From: Candidatus Aminicenantota bacterium
GTDB lineage: Bacteria; Acidobacteriota; Aminicenantia; Aminicenantales; Aminicenantaceae
Length of the DNA: 43,306 nucleotides
Assembly (NCBI GenBank): GCA_014727835.1
Contig: WJMT01000087.1
Coordinates: 1-43,306 of the forward strand
Direction of reading: 5' to 3'
A program made the translations under genes and the position numbers. The notes below the pieces were generated by a model. The model was not told the origin of the DNA and made no database searches. It saw only the letters and a list, made by a program, of their open reading frames with translations. The stretch's first letter is position 1. Each line of letters begins with the position of its first letter. This document shows, one piece after another, positions 18,639 through 26,582 of the stretch.

Positions 18639-19354
18639 TTTCTATTCCTGCTCCACTTTGTATGGATTTCTGGATTGAAATACAGGGAAGCCCATTCGTC
18701 TGACAGGCAGAGAACTGTGTGAGTGAAAAAAGCAGCCCATATGGTCTTTGTTTGAAAAGCAACCATACAGAAAACAAAGCCCAACAGAAAGGAGCCCAGG
18801 ATTTCTTTCAAGTTTTTATGAAGATGAAACACAGCATAGAGGATGATATTGATGACCACTGCCGGCCAAAGACCGAACTCTCTCAAACAGGAAAAAAACA
18901 AGAGCCCTCTCAGGAGCCATTCATATGCAAAAAGATATAAAATCCATGAACCGGCACTCAAAAAAACAAGGCCCGCACTCCACTCCCGGGTCCTGATCTG
19001 GGGACTGGTTTGCTGGTGGGAGCGGCTCCGTGCATTCCTAAAGCTCAGGGGAATGATGACAGCAGATAAGCCCAGAGTCCAGTAAAGAGATGGAAAGAAA
19101 TGTGTCAAAGACAGCCCATAATCAAACGGATTTAGAGAGAATCCAATCCATATCAATAGAGCAGGGATGATGCCGTACAGTACAATCCCACTCCCCCTCT
19201 GCAGCAGCACCCAAAGGATGTTTGTCTTTGGGGCTTTGAGGCTGCTGATGAATCGATTCAGGAACGGTTGGGAACGGGAAATCATAAAATAGAGAAGATA
19301 GGCGCTCAAGGAAAGAACAATGGAGAGGATAGCTGGGTGTCCCTGAACATACAT
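18635..19354 (-). CDS. CPBP-family intramembrane metalloprotease-like protein
   Basis: A 239-residue membrane protein with about six or seven hydrophobic segments, belonging to the CPBP (CAAX protease and bacteriocin-processing) family. The family motif EExxxR is present in altered form as YEWLLRG (the first Glu is Tyr), followed by the second motif in AVFHLHKNLKEILGSFLLGF and a third histidine in FFTHTVL. The change in motif 1 leaves the catalytic state uncertain, though the usual metal-binding histidines are there. It lies 27 bases after the serine palmitoyltransferase-like gene and overlaps the following reductase gene by ATGA, so it belongs to the operon. Its role beside lipid synthesis is unexplained; regulated processing of a membrane protein is one possibility. 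Confidence 0.78.
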   Translation of the reverse strand: MYVQGHPAILSIVLSLSAYLLYFMISRSQPFLNRFISSLKAPKTNILWVLLQRGSGIVLYGIIPALLIWIGFSLNPFDYGLSLTHFFPSLYWTLGLSAVIIPLSFRNARSRSHQQTSPQIRTREWSAGLVFLSAGSWILYLFAYEWLLRGLLFFSCLREFGLWPAVVINIILYAVFHLHKNLKEILGSFLLGFVFCMVAFQTKTIWAAFFTHTVLCLSDEWASLYFNPEIHTKWSRNRK

Positions 19355-19381
19355 CTTTAATTGCCGTTGTGCAATTTATAT

Positions 19382-20611
19382 TTATAAGGCAGCGTGTTTG
19401 ACAGAGTTCAGGTCGAGATTGAGACGGTCTCTCACAAAGGCGAATGCTTTGATGGTCTCGTCGATCTGTTCTTGTGTGTGGGATGCGGTGGGGATCATTC
19501 TGAACAGGATGATCCCTTTGGGGACAACCGGATACATGACTCCTGTGATGAAGATTCCGAGTTCTCTGAGTTTGGATATGATCTGCATCCCCATTTTTAA
19601 GTCTCCTGCCGGAACATACACGGCTGTGATCGGAGATCGGCCTTTACCGATATTGTATCCCAGATTGGAAAGACCTGTCTTGAGTTTTTCTGCATTTTCA
19701 AACATCTTTTTTCGTCTGGATGCACCATTTTTCACCATTTCCAGAGTCTTTTTAAGAACTTCCACATACACCATGGGAAGGCTTTTGGCAAAAACCTGGG
19801 TTCGTGCATTGTAGCGGATCCAGTCAACCACTTTTTTATCCGCTGCAGACACTCCGCCTATGCCAGCAAAAGCTTTGGCAAATGTGCCAAAATAAATATC
19901 GACTTGATCCTGCAGGCCGAAATATGAAGCTGTGCCTTGGCCTGTTTCGTTCATCACTCCAAATCCATGAGCATCATCAATAAACAGGCGGGCGTCATAT
20001 TTTTCTTTGAGTTTGCATATGTTTGGAAGGTCAGCGAGATCGCCCCGCATGCCGAAAACACCTTCTGTGACGATCAGCACACCGCCTTTTCTGTCTCTAT
20101 TGATGCGTTTGAGATGGCTTTCCAAACTGTCCATGTCATTGTGCCTGAAGGCGCGGAATTTTCCTGGAGCCAGAAAAGTGGCGTCCAGCATGGAGGCATG
20201 AGACAGTTTGTCAATGACAATGGTGTCGTTCCGGTCTACTAAAGAGGCGATAGTCCCAAGAACACCCAGATATCCATAATTGAAAAGAATGGAGGACTCT
20301 TTCTCCAGATAGTCTGCCAGCTGTTTTTCCAATTCCTTGTGGTGCTGAGTGTTTCCGGTCATCATTCGCGACCCCATTGGAGAACTCAGTGGAAATTTTT
20401 TTATTGTTTCCTCGGATAAAGCCTTGATTTTTTGGTTTTCAGCCAACCCCAGGTAATTGTTGATAGACCATTGAATGCATTTTTTTCCGTTGAAAATGGT
20501 GGTGGTCCCGGGAATGGGGTCCAGGATCGGGCGGGTGAAAAAATAATCATCTTGAGCGCGGAAGATTCCAAAATATCCGCTTTCTGTGCCACATTTATCA
20601 AACAAATCCAT
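19382..20611 (-). CDS. spt: Serine palmitoyltransferase-like alpha-oxoamine synthase
   Basis: A 409-residue PLP enzyme of the alpha-oxoamine synthase family. It matches the Bacteroidetes/Porphyromonas type of serine palmitoyltransferase more than KBL or BioF: WSINNYLGLAE (48-58), SSPMGSRMMTGNT (76-88), LFNYGYLGVLG, and ARTQVFAKSLPM. PLP-site residues are H138 in LSHAS, D212-H215 in DDAH and the Schiff-base lysine K246 in TFAKAFAGIGG. The reaction is serine plus palmitoyl-CoA (or an acyl-ACP) to 3-ketosphinganine, the first step of sphingolipid synthesis. The gene opens a six-gene operon, has GGAGAG seven bases before the ATG, and has a promoter candidate 55-83 bases upstream. No acyl carrier protein or acyl-CoA synthetase gene is adjacent. 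Substrate choice cannot be proven from sequence. Confidence 0.85.
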   Translation of the reverse strand: MDLFDKCGTESGYFGIFRAQDDYFFTRPILDPIPGTTTIFNGKKCIQWSINNYLGLAENQKIKALSEETIKKFPLSSPMGSRMMTGNTQHHKELEKQLADYLEKESSILFNYGYLGVLGTIASLVDRNDTIVIDKLSHASMLDATFLAPGKFRAFRHNDMDSLESHLKRINRDRKGGVLIVTEGVFGMRGDLADLPNICKLKEKYDARLFIDDAHGFGVMNETGQGTASYFGLQDQVDIYFGTFAKAFAGIGGVSAADKKVVDWIRYNARTQVFAKSLPMVYVEVLKKTLEMVKNGASRRKKMFENAEKLKTGLSNLGYNIGKGRSPITAVYVPAGDLKMGMQIISKLRELGIFITGVMYPVVPKGIILFRMIPTASHTQEQIDETIKAFAFVRDRLNLDLNSVKHAAL

Positions 20612-20665
20612 GTTTCATCTCTCCGATAGCATAAGTTTTGAGATATTCTCTAAATTGACTGGTTA

Positions 20666-20694
20666 TTTATACCAAAGCCGTTGTTCAGAGTCAA
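20666..20694 (-). promoter_or_regulatory. Sigma70-type promoter candidate for the sphingolipid operon
   Basis: Read on the minus strand, TTGACT (20694-20689) is followed after 17 bases by TATAAA (20671-20666). Transcription from about 20659 would give a leader of roughly 48 bases to the ATG at 20611. It faces away from the promoter candidate at 20737-20765. Confidence 0.6.
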
Positions 20695-20736
20695 TAAGAA
20701 AGAATGAGTCTGTCTATGCTTTCATCCAGATTTGAA

Positions 20737-20765
20737 TTGACTCTCTCATCAGTTTGTATTATAAG
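20737..20765 (+). promoter_or_regulatory. Sigma70-type promoter candidate for the barrel/GHMP kinase pair
   Basis: TTGACT (20737-20742) and TATAAG (20760-20765) are spaced by 17 bases. The predicted transcription start, near 20772, lies after the ATG at 20769 and so favours the downstream TTG start at 20793, which has a good ribosome-binding site. Confidence 0.5.
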
Positions 20766-20792
20766 AGGATGAATCCAACAAAGGAGAGACCA

Positions 20793-21593
20793 TTGAGGAA
20801 GAAAGTAAAAAAAGGCATGGTGCTGCTGTTGGGAGTTGCGTTTTTCACTACATTCGGTTTTACCCAGATAGAGTTGACTGCTTTTGGACTTTATAATTTG
20901 AATCTGTCTTATCCTGGGAATGGAGAATTCAACAGCATTCTGGAATCAGAAATCTCATCTTGGTATCCTGAGTGGCAGGCCTTTTTTTCCACTGTCCTGG
21001 AGCAGAAGAACGGGATAGGATTTGGGGGCCGGATCGCTTACAATCTGACTCCTTCCACAGGTTTTGAAGCCAGCATAGAATACATCATGGCTGAAACTGC
21101 GTTTACAGAAGGGCTGGTTGATAATTTGCAGGATAGGATGGAATCCATTGGATATGGTGATTGGATTGAAACCGCCACCAGATCAGGCGGGAATATTATC
21201 CGTTATTACGGAAACCTTGTTTTTGACTTCACTGAATCCAGTCGATGGACTCCATATGCTACGGCTGGTTTGGGAATCACCCAGTTTCAAATCCAGGAGG
21301 AGCTGGGACCTGAAATCGAAACCGGATACGGATTTGTCGATGAAAAGATTCATATTCATTACAAAAAGGTCTCTGCCCTCACATTCAACGGGGGGCTTGG
21401 CCTGAAAACTCTTTTCTCACAGAATATCGGGTTGAGAATTGATGCCCGGATTTTTATCTGTGATCCGAATTTTGAGCAGATGATCAGTCTGGAGGTTTTA
21501 GGAACCACTTATTATGACGATATAGGGTCTTATATTCAGAGCGGGACCCATGTGGATACCAATCTCAACATCGGCTTTTTTGCAAGGTTCTGA
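20793..21593 (+). CDS. Outer-membrane beta-barrel-like protein (OmpA/opacity type)
   Basis: A 266-residue exported protein of unknown function. I start it at a TTG at 20793 because AAGGAG ends six bases before it and the product then begins with a compact signal peptide (MRKKVKKGMVLLLGVAFFTT). An ATG at 20769 is in frame but gives an over-long charged lead. The mature part alternates polar and hydrophobic residues with many aromatics (GFGGRIAYNLTPSTGFEASI, WTPYATAGLGITQF, LTFNGGLGLKTLFSQNIGLR) and ends in NLNIGFFARF, a C-terminal aromatic as in outer-membrane barrels. This suggests an eight-stranded barrel. It is transcribed away from the sphingolipid operon and 17 bases before the GHMP kinase gene. 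Confidence 0.75.
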   Translation: MRKKVKKGMVLLLGVAFFTTFGFTQIELTAFGLYNLNLSYPGNGEFNSILESEISSWYPEWQAFFSTVLEQKNGIGFGGRIAYNLTPSTGFEASIEYIMAETAFTEGLVDNLQDRMESIGYGDWIETATRSGGNIIRYYGNLVFDFTESSRWTPYATAGLGITQFQIQEELGPEIETGYGFVDEKIHIHYKKVSALTFNGGLGLKTLFSQNIGLRIDARIFICDPNFEQMISLEVLGTTYYDDIGSYIQSGTHVDTNLNIGFFARF

Positions 21594-21610
21594 TACAGCA
21601 CAACCTGTCT

Positions 21611-22612
21611 ATGAAAAAAACGGCCAAAGGAACGGCCTTTGCCAGGGCCGGTCTTTTAGGAAATCCTTCGGATGGTTATTTTGGAAAGACCATTGCCGTA
21701 TCTGTGAAAAATTTTCATGCTGAAGTCAGACTTCATGAGAGTCAAGAATTGGTCATCAAGGATTCTCCAAGAGATCGGCCTGTATACAGCAGTTTATCTC
21801 ATATGTTAGAGGATATTCACAGCTTTGGATATTATGGAGGAATCCGGCTCATCAAAGCCGCCATCAACAAATTTCATCAATACTGCAGGGAGAATGGTAT
21901 CCAATTAGAGAACATCAATTTTTCCCTCAATTATCATTCTGATATCCCGCGTCAGCTGGGCCTGGGAGGATCCAGTGCCATCATCACAGCTGCGCTTCGT
22001 GCTTTAATGGATTTTTATGATGTTTCAATCCCTCAGAACATCCTTCCCTCCCTGATATTAGAAGCGGAACGTAAAGAATTGGGAATCAATGCCGGGTTCA
22101 TGGACCGGGTGGTTCAGGTGTATCAAGGATGTGTGTATATGGATCTGGACCGGGACATCCTCAAATCCGAGGGTCATGGGCTTTATGAAAAATTGGATCC
22201 GCAGCTTCTGCCTCCACTTTATCTGGCTTACAAACCGACTCTTGCCAAAGTATCCGGAAAGGTATTGAGTGATATCCAGGCGGGCTATGAGAGGGGAGAC
22301 CGATTCGTCAGAGACACCTTAAAAAAGATCGCCCACAAAGCAGATGAGGGAAAAGAAGCGATCAAGAAAAAAGACTTTGGTCAGCTGCACCATCTTATGA
22401 ATGAAAATTTCGACTTGAGAAGTCAGATCATGACCATCAGCCCTGCCAATTGGGAGATGATCAAAACAGCTCGTAAATGCGGGGTCTCAGCCAAATTTGC
22501 TGGTTCCGGAGGAGCGATCATCGGGATGTACCGCAGAGAGCCGGGGTATGAACAGTTGAAAAAAGAGATGGAGAAACTTCAGGCCATTGTTATCAAACCC
22601 CTTATCGAATGA
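21611..22612 (+). CDS. GHMP kinase, glucuronokinase-like
   Basis: A 333-residue GHMP-superfamily small-molecule kinase. The ATP loop is LGLGGSSAIITAAL at residues 116-129, and GINAGFMDRVVQVYQG (about 158-173) holds the likely catalytic aspartate. The C-terminal GHMP segment is KFAGSGGAIIGMY. The N-terminal ARAGLLGNPSDGYFGKTIAV resembles what I recall of plant glucuronokinase, so a sugar 1-kinase acting on a uronic acid or related sugar is more likely than mevalonate or homoserine kinase. Such an enzyme would feed UDP-sugar synthesis. No Shine-Dalgarno sequence precedes the ATG; it probably depends on translation of the barrel gene 17 bases upstream. The substrate is inferred. Confidence 0.82.
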   Translation: MKKTAKGTAFARAGLLGNPSDGYFGKTIAVSVKNFHAEVRLHESQELVIKDSPRDRPVYSSLSHMLEDIHSFGYYGGIRLIKAAINKFHQYCRENGIQLENINFSLNYHSDIPRQLGLGGSSAIITAALRALMDFYDVSIPQNILPSLILEAERKELGINAGFMDRVVQVYQGCVYMDLDRDILKSEGHGLYEKLDPQLLPPLYLAYKPTLAKVSGKVLSDIQAGYERGDRFVRDTLKKIAHKADEGKEAIKKKDFGQLHHLMNENFDLRSQIMTISPANWEMIKTARKCGVSAKFAGSGGAIIGMYRREPGYEQLKKEMEKLQAIVIKPLIE

Positions 22613-22631
22613 TCTGGTTTCATCAGGTCAT
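22609..22631. other. Weak inverted repeat between convergent genes
   Basis: ATGATCTG (22609-22616) can pair with CAGGTCAT (22624-22631) across a seven-base loop, with one G-U pair. It spans the stop codon of the GHMP kinase gene in a 44-base gap between convergent genes. There is no T-run, so a Rho-independent terminator is not established. Confidence 0.3.
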
Positions 22632-22656
22632 GACTGTTGGCCGAAAGATCCGGATT

Positions 22657-24420
22657 CTATTTCAGTGTGAGAGTCTTGGTAATTTTTCCGCCAAATCTGG
22701 ACTCATATTTGATTTCAATACTCCCTTTTCCAGAGACCAAGAATTGATATTCCACATGGCCGAATCCCGGGATAAATAAGAATTGGAGTCCGGGCCTGTG
22801 TTCTTTATAGGAGACGGTGTCTCTGTAAGGGTCTGTGAGTGTTCCACCTGCCAGAATGCGGGCTTTATTTCCTGAAACCCTAAGGGTGTCTTTGGGATAG
22901 AGTTTATTCTTCTGTGAGTAATAGCTCATGGTCGGGATGGCTTTGGAGTTTTTAAGTCTAACCCTGAGTCTGTACAGATCGTTTTTGATTTTTTTCAAAT
23001 CAAAAACACTCAAACTGACCTCAGGTGTGTTTTTCGCAGAGAACAGAATAGCCATGGCATTCCTGTGCACCAGGTCTTTGAGCATGAAAGGGGCTGGCAT
23101 TCGGGAAGAGAATTTGACCCATCCTCCGATCTCCACTTTTCCGTAAGTGGGGTGTTTGTAAGGGGCCCAGGATTTGTACAGTTCCCCTTGTGCCAGATGG
23201 TCGTTGAACTTGAGTCGTTCCCTGACCACGTCATTGGATTCAGTGAAAGGAGCTGCTAATCCGGTTTCAGGTTGCACACGCTTTTCTTCTTCTCTGGTTT
23301 TGAATGTTTCGGAGGAAGATTGAAAGAGTTCCCCCACAAATCCATAAGCTCCGTTGCAGCACACCATCCATTCGATGAAGTCTCCGTAAGTGGTGTACAG
23401 GTCTTTCCAGCCCACCAGGTATTGATATCCCGGCGTGATCCGCTCGGCCTGCTCTCCCAAATAGTCATAGACCTGGATATCTTGAGGGGGGTAGGAAAGT
23501 TTTTTCTGGCTCGGGCCTCTCAAATACATGCCTCCTGAGTTGTGAAGGGCCCAGGCAATGCAGATATTGGGCCGCTGACGGATATAGGAGGCCATGGCTT
23601 TTATGCCTTTTCCCGAGAAGGGATATTCTCCGGCACCCGCCTGAACATATTCCGGCATCCAGTCAAATCCCCAGTTCCTATTGGGATCCACATATCCTTC
23701 TGAATCTTCGTTGATCAGGCCGTCTCCGTCATTGTCGATTCCTTCTTGTCCCAAAACAGTCCATTCTCCTTGTTCTCCTGGTTTAACCCGGAGCATCAGA
23801 CGAGGATCTTCAGGATCTGTTTTGAATTCGCCCAGAGGGTCTTTTTTGCGCATCAGGCATATATTTCCGTCTCCGTCCAGGTCATCAGGAAAGTCTTCAT
23901 TGACCAGGCCGTCCCGATCATCGTCTTTGGGCCTTCGCAGGCCTCTGTTGCTGCTTGATGTGTTGGGATCCTTGAAAAAATGATATCTTCCGTCCACATT
24001 CACTGTGGGAATGATATAGAAGCAGTTTTTGTTGACCAACTTTGTGATTTGGGGATTCTCACTATACTTGGTGAGGATATAATTGAGAAAATACAAACAG
24101 ACCTCTGTGGCCTGGATCTCATTTCCGTGGATATTTCCGTCAACATAAATTCCGGGTTTGTCCTGCTCAGCTCCTGTTTCCGGGTTGTTCACAGTCATAC
24201 AGTAAATGGCGCGTCCTTCTTCGCTGGTCCCCACTTCATCCAGTTGGGTGAGTTTTGGAAATGTTTTGTGCAGGGCTTTGACAGCCTGGACCACTTGTTC
24301 ATAGGAATAATAGTGGTCAAAGGTTAGAGGAACAGTGATCTTTGAATCAGAGGCTCCTGCATGGATTGTGACGCATATGAGGAGCCCTGCTGTGAGTAAA
24401 AAGAGTGCTGTTTTTTTCAT
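22657..24420 (-). CDS. Exported M14 zinc carboxypeptidase with calcium-type Asp-rich inserts
   Basis: A 587-residue secreted peptidase. I use the ATG at 24420 (AGGAGG six bases upstream, then signal peptide MKKTALFLLTAGLLICVTIH) rather than the longer frame to 24459. Zinc ligands are H98 and E101 in HGNE and H293 in ALHNSGG; the catalytic glutamate is E364 in FVGELF; DPNRNW near 245 gives the substrate-binding Asn/Arg. Two Asp-rich segments, DDDRDG...DLDGDG (about 166-185) and DNDGDGLINED (about 229-239), sit between the first and third zinc ligands and look like thrombospondin type 3 or dockerin-like calcium loops. A C-terminal beta domain (about 450-587) follows. Its start codon overlaps the stop of the upstream, catalytically dead paralogue by ATGA, so the two are translationally coupled. 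Confidence 0.92.
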   Translation of the reverse strand: MKKTALFLLTAGLLICVTIHAGASDSKITVPLTFDHYYSYEQVVQAVKALHKTFPKLTQLDEVGTSEEGRAIYCMTVNNPETGAEQDKPGIYVDGNIHGNEIQATEVCLYFLNYILTKYSENPQITKLVNKNCFYIIPTVNVDGRYHFFKDPNTSSSNRGLRRPKDDDRDGLVNEDFPDDLDGDGNICLMRKKDPLGEFKTDPEDPRLMLRVKPGEQGEWTVLGQEGIDNDGDGLINEDSEGYVDPNRNWGFDWMPEYVQAGAGEYPFSGKGIKAMASYIRQRPNICIAWALHNSGGMYLRGPSQKKLSYPPQDIQVYDYLGEQAERITPGYQYLVGWKDLYTTYGDFIEWMVCCNGAYGFVGELFQSSSETFKTREEEKRVQPETGLAAPFTESNDVVRERLKFNDHLAQGELYKSWAPYKHPTYGKVEIGGWVKFSSRMPAPFMLKDLVHRNAMAILFSAKNTPEVSLSVFDLKKIKNDLYRLRVRLKNSKAIPTMSYYSQKNKLYPKDTLRVSGNKARILAGGTLTDPYRDTVSYKEHRPGLQFLFIPGFGHVEYQFLVSGKGSIEIKYESRFGGKITKTLTLK

Positions 24421-26438
24421 CTGTTGCCTCCTAAGAAGATGGTCTTGGAGTCTTTCCATGCCATACGGGTGTTGGCATGGATTTTAATTTCTGAAGATTT
24501 TTGGGCATGGATCAACCAGCTCACTTCCTGGCTGTTGTTTTTTTCAAAGGATTTGATCAAGCTTCGCTTTTTGCCTTCTAAGATTTCAATCTCTCCTTCC
24601 AAAGTGACCGCTACAGGCAGGATTCTGTTGTTCCTTTGCCCCATAGCTGTTGGATAAGGCAAATATCCTGAATTTTGAATCCATGCTTTGATCAGGAAAA
24701 GGCCCTCTCCCAGGTTTTTGACTTCTGTGTGAGAGATGTTTATATGAGCCATTTTGTCTGCCACTTCAAAGACCCAGGGAACCTGGCCTTCCAGCAGCGG
24801 CTCAAGCATGTCTGCGGGAGGGGTGTTTTTGACAAACGGGACTTGTCCTCCGATTTCCACTTTTCCTAAAGTGGGATGGTCATAGGACTCCCATTTCACA
24901 AAACCTTTTCCATCCAATTTTTTATCGCTGAAGGCAAGAAAGGCTTTTTCTTCAGGTGTCCCTGCTTCTGTGTCTTTGGGCTGGGGCATTTTTTTCAACA
25001 TCTCTGCCATTCTCAGGGTGTCCATAGCACCGCTTTTGACAGCTTCAATAACGTTTTTGGCCTTGAATTGTTCCGGGGCTCCGATAGATTTGAGAAATTC
25101 ATCGATTTTTTCCTCGCCCAATGCAATGAATTCTTCATTGGTCATTTGTCCGAGTTTTTCAGGTGTGACTTCCTGTTCTTTCTTCTCTTCCTTCACTTTA
25201 GGCAAGGTCCAGAAATCTAAACTGAACGAAGGAAGACCGAGATGGTAATAAGCCCAGAGTTCAAAGGAGCCGTCCTTGGCTCTTTGAGGATCCAGGCGCT
25301 CTGTATCCAGGTTGTTTTGTTTGAGAAATTCTTTATATTTTTCAGAGAGCTCATTATAGTATTTCAAGTCCTCGGGAAGGGGATTGACCACAGCTCCCAG
25401 TCCCAAGAATTGGGCCACCAAAGATTCTGTGATTTCCATCCCTTCCGGGACGTAAGGCTGAAGAAGTTCAATGATTTCTTTCATGGTGTATGTTTTTTCT
25501 GTGTCGATTCCCAGCATCTCTCCGTATCTTTCCGGGATTTTCAGCTGGTCCATATTCACAGAGCCTTTTCTGCCACCTTGCGGGGGTTTGAGACAGAAAT
25601 TGGTGCTGCCGAAACAAAAGGTCAATCCGATCTCTCTGTGCTCCATGATGAACTTGATAAGGTTGTAGCTCTCTTCTTCGCTTCCAGGCCAGGCGCCGCC
25701 TGTTTTGGTATGGAAATGAAAGAGATGGGGAAAATTGATCCCGATGTTCACCCCTCCCGGACCGTCCTCGTTGTATTCTCCGTCCCGGTCATTATCCAGC
25801 CCCTCAGAATAAAGTCGGTACACTCCTTGTTCACCTTTGCTGGGATCAGCTTGTTTCATGAGCCGGGGTTCTCCGGGGACTGGCATCCAGGTGCCCTCCG
25901 GGCTTTTCACCCTCATCATGGTGTAGATCCCGTTTCCGTCTAAGTCTTCCATTCCGTCTTCATCCACTTGATCATCCATATCATCATTGACGGGTTTGGA
26001 GTTTCTGGCGTCTTGGGTCAAAGGATTTAGAAAATACCGGGCTGCTGCATCAGGATTGCCGCAGGGAAGAATGTACCAGGTCTTGGTCTTTGCCAATTTT
26101 TCATCTTCCAGGACTTTTTTGGCCAGATATAGGGCAGCTTCACTGGCAATAGGGACCGTTCCTTCCATATTTGCAGCCACCAGCACAGCAGGAAGTTCTT
26201 TTTCAGCTTTGTTTGTTTCGCTTCCGATTTCCAGAATATACAGTTCTCTCTGAGAAGGGGTGGAGGCGATCTTGTGAAGTCTGGTTATCTCAGGATAGTC
26301 TGCAGCCAGAGCTTGAACTGCTTTTATTAACTCCGCGGGATTGTGGTATTGGTCGAACTTCAGGGAATCCGTGGACGTGAAACCCCAGGAAGAAATAAAA
26401 AGCAAAAACAAAAACACAGGCAATATTTTTCGATTCAT
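24417..26438 (-). CDS. Catalytically dead M14 carboxypeptidase paralogue, exported
   Basis: A 673-residue exported protein (signal peptide MNRKILPVFLFLLFISSWGF) clearly related over its length to the neighbouring M14 carboxypeptidases. The start at 26438 is preceded by GAGAGGAG. The active site is gone. Where the active paralogue has HGNE, this has EGTV, so zinc His and Glu become E92 and V95. NRNW becomes GINF. The third zinc histidine becomes a glycine (about G277). The catalytic Glu becomes Asp in FSLDFW. The Asp-rich calcium-type segments are kept (NDDMDDQVDEDG...DLDGNG, about 151-170; DNDRDGEYNEDG, about 215-226). An extra helical region (about 370-510, with KEEKKEQEVTPEKLGQ) is not in the paralogues. 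It lies upstream of, and overlaps by ATGA with, an active paralogue. A binding or partner role is inferred. Confidence 0.9.
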   Translation of the reverse strand: MNRKILPVFLFLLFISSWGFTSTDSLKFDQYHNPAELIKAVQALAADYPEITRLHKIASTPSQRELYILEIGSETNKAEKELPAVLVAANMEGTVPIASEAALYLAKKVLEDEKLAKTKTWYILPCGNPDAAARYFLNPLTQDARNSKPVNDDMDDQVDEDGMEDLDGNGIYTMMRVKSPEGTWMPVPGEPRLMKQADPSKGEQGVYRLYSEGLDNDRDGEYNEDGPGGVNIGINFPHLFHFHTKTGGAWPGSEEESYNLIKFIMEHREIGLTFCFGSTNFCLKPPQGGRKGSVNMDQLKIPERYGEMLGIDTEKTYTMKEIIELLQPYVPEGMEITESLVAQFLGLGAVVNPLPEDLKYYNELSEKYKEFLKQNNLDTERLDPQRAKDGSFELWAYYHLGLPSFSLDFWTLPKVKEEKKEQEVTPEKLGQMTNEEFIALGEEKIDEFLKSIGAPEQFKAKNVIEAVKSGAMDTLRMAEMLKKMPQPKDTEAGTPEEKAFLAFSDKKLDGKGFVKWESYDHPTLGKVEIGGQVPFVKNTPPADMLEPLLEGQVPWVFEVADKMAHINISHTEVKNLGEGLFLIKAWIQNSGYLPYPTAMGQRNNRILPVAVTLEGEIEILEGKKRSLIKSFEKNNSQEVSWLIHAQKSSEIKIHANTRMAWKDSKTIFLGGNR

Positions 26439-26582
26439 GGGCTCCTCTCTTTTTTTAATATAAGAAAAATACAACACCTCATTAATTTCAGCAAGCTTTC
26501 AATCTTAAAGCGTGAATAATCCAGGTTATTTATTGTATACGGATTTTATGTGTTAAAAGTTTTGTTCAGGAAAAAAATTAGG

